6,381 nucleotides of DNA, from positions 1-6,381 of the forward strand of contig JAMOMD010000365.1 in the NCBI GenBank assembly GCA_027068725.1, given 5' to 3'. The notes under the pieces were generated by a model. The model ran no database searches, had not been told where the DNA came from, and was given only the letters and a program-made list of their open reading frames with translations. Both the position numbers and the translations under genes were made by a program. Shown here piece by piece: positions 5,362 through 6,381 of the stretch; the stretch's first letter is position 1, and each line of letters opens with the position of its first letter. This DNA comes from Thermoproteales archaeon (GTDB lineage: Archaea > Thermoproteota > Thermoprotei > Thermoproteales > Thermocladiaceae).

Positions 5362-5362
5362 A
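5357..5362 (+). promoter_or_regulatory. TATA box for the gene starting at 5385
   Basis: TTTAAA contains the TAA stop codon (5359-5361) of the 92-aa gene and is preceded by purines (AAGG). Its centre is about 25.5 bp before the GTG at 5385. The stop codon of one gene thus forms part of the promoter of the next. Confidence 0.75.
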
Positions 5363-5366
5363 GTCG

Positions 5367-5384
5367 TTCTTTTCTTCTTTTTCT
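5367..5384 (+). terminator. T-rich pyrimidine tract, possible terminator of the 92-aa transcript
   Basis: Eighteen consecutive pyrimidines (14 T, 4 C) lie just past the 92-aa gene and run up to the GTG at 5385. Archaeal RNA polymerases terminate at T-rich tracts on the non-template strand without a hairpin. The tract also occupies the spacer between the TATA box and the predicted start site of the next gene, so it could aid promoter melting instead of, or as well as, ending the upstream transcript. Confidence 0.4.
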
Positions 5385-6381
5385 GTGCCTATCCGTATTG
5401 ATCATAGGCTTGTACGTTTCTTTGAGCCTGAGGAGCATCCTTGTTATAGTGTTGAGTCGGTGTTCATTATTTGGCACTTGATTTCTAGTGTGCTTAATCG
5501 TCTTGTGCAGAGACCAACTGTTGTTAGGTATGGTGAGAGGGTTCATAGGAGGGTTCTTGCTGGTAATTTTGAGCCGTTTGTTCGTGCTCTTGAGGTGTGG
5601 ATTTTCGGCATGAAGCACAGTACTAGGATTGGCTATAGTCTTCGTGAGGCTGTTAGGGAGGTGCTTGGTAGGGATGACCCCGTGTTGAGGTATTACATGA
5701 GGTTCCTAGGCATGTACATGACTAGTGAGGACGCTAGGTTGTTTAGGAAGTTTTTGCCGTCTGCTGATAGGGGCTTTGCTTACCCGCTCTTCAAGATTGT
5801 TTTTACGGGTGAGTACGGGGGTAAGCACCCGTTTGAGTTTCAGGTAGAGATAGCAACGTACTGCCCAGCACTATATGTTACTTCTAGTAGGAGGGAGGTG
5901 TGTGTTGATGTTGGTTACTTGAGTCGTCTTGGTGAGAATCTGCTTGTTGCTTGTGCTGATTTGACTAGTGATGAGCATACTGCTAATCTTCTGGACGCTA
6001 TTGTTAGTGAAGCTGAGGTTGAGGGTTTTGAGGTGTCGTTTAGTGAGTTGGCGTGGGGGCTAGAGTATAGGCTTGACATTAGGTGGTGTCTCGTGGCTGT
6101 CCAGAAACAGAATCTGTATGGTACATACCCCTACTATGAGTACTATATGTGGATTGTACGTGCAATGTACCCAAGCACGGAGGCAGAGCCAATAATTCTA
6201 CTTAGGAGAAGGAGGTACGCTGAGGCGGAGAGGCTGTTTGTTGATGTTGAGAAGACTATAAGACCAGTAGGTAGGGTTGGTCACAGCAAGATTGCGCTAA
6301 GTGATGCAACTAGGAGAGTGCTTGAAGAGGTTGCTCAAGTAATAGCAAAGTTTGCACAGAGGAGACAGGAACAGATCCTCA
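5385..6381 (+). CDS. Large protein of unknown function, C-terminus beyond right edge
   Basis: The frame starts with GTG at 5385 and is open for 332 codons to the window edge. The start fits the TATA box 25.5 bp upstream. I do not recognise the family. No signal peptide or clear membrane helix is visible. Residues 21-42 and 62-125 look helical and basic. A Tyr-rich segment lies at 245-262 (YGTYPYYEYYMWIV), followed by RRRR at 274-277 and a C-terminal charged helix from about 306. Five Cys are scattered (20, 160, 173, 190, 235) without zinc-finger spacing, and no nucleotide-binding or nuclease motif stands out. Codons end mostly in T or G through about 5840 and again at 5880-6060, then more often in A or C, an uneven pattern within one gene. 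Confidence 0.85.
   Translation, partial: MPIRIDHRLVRFFEPEEHPCYSVESVFIIWHLISSVLNRLVQRPTVVRYGERVHRRVLAGNFEPFVRALEVWIFGMKHSTRIGYSLREAVREVLGRDDPVLRYYMRFLGMYMTSEDARLFRKFLPSADRGFAYPLFKIVFTGEYGGKHPFEFQVEIATYCPALYVTSSRREVCVDVGYLSRLGENLLVACADLTSDEHTANLLDAIVSEAEVEGFEVSFSELAWGLEYRLDIRWCLVAVQKQNLYGTYPYYEYYMWIVRAMYPSTEAEPIILLRRRRYAEAERLFVDVEKTIRPVGRVGHSKIALSDATRRVLEEVAQVIAKFAQRRQEQIL

Noticed and set aside
1..6381. tRNA, rRNA, insertion sequence, integrase, toxin-antitoxin or CRISPR-Cas genes
   Set aside because: None seen on reading both strands; no catalytic motifs, terminal inverted repeats or tRNA-like folds were recognised, although a dedicated covariance-model scan was not possible.

Overview
The window looks like a piece of a virus or other extrachromosomal element of a hyperthermophilic Thermoproteota (crenarchaeal) host. 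No gene is recognisable as a known family, so this rests on architecture. The genes are small and tightly packed. Each well-supported gene has an archaeal TATA box about 25-28 bp before its start codon and no Shine-Dalgarno sequence, which implies leaderless mRNAs. Several products are charged helical proteins or small membrane proteins, as is common in archaeal virus virion modules. Base composition is a little under 50% GC by eye, higher than Sulfolobales viruses usually show. Viruses of Thermoproteales (Pyrobaculum or Thermoproteus hosts) are a reasonable but unproven guess.

Layout. The minus strand carries bases 1-4700. Read 5'->3', its genes are a 149-aa basic/coiled-coil protein, a 262-aa protein with a very acidic N-terminus, a coiled-coil protein (346 aa from its preferred start), a 191-aa helical protein, a membrane-segment reading frame that appears to continue the 191-aa protein by +1 frameshift, a 346-aa protein with a Thr-rich linker, and a membrane protein cut by the left window edge. 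At 4701-4749 the orientation flips. The plus strand then carries a 100-aa three-helix membrane protein, a 92-aa protein with a K-P-S/T repeat stalk and a C-terminal membrane anchor, and a long soluble protein cut by the right edge.

Regulation. Gaps between genes are about 25-50 bp and hold little besides a TATA box, which often abuts or contains the stop codon of the preceding gene. The genes therefore look like single-gene transcription units. At the divergent junction one AT-rich element (4721-4728) lies almost equally far from both start codons, and may be a bidirectional core promoter. The membrane frame after the 191-aa gene is the exception: it has no promoter and no good start codon, but it joins the 191-aa frame at a TTT-CCC-TGA sequence that could support +1 slippage.

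Function. No enzymatic motif was found. The set (helical and charged proteins, a stalked tail-anchored protein, small Gly-rich membrane proteins) would fit a virion assembly or envelope module, but that is inference.
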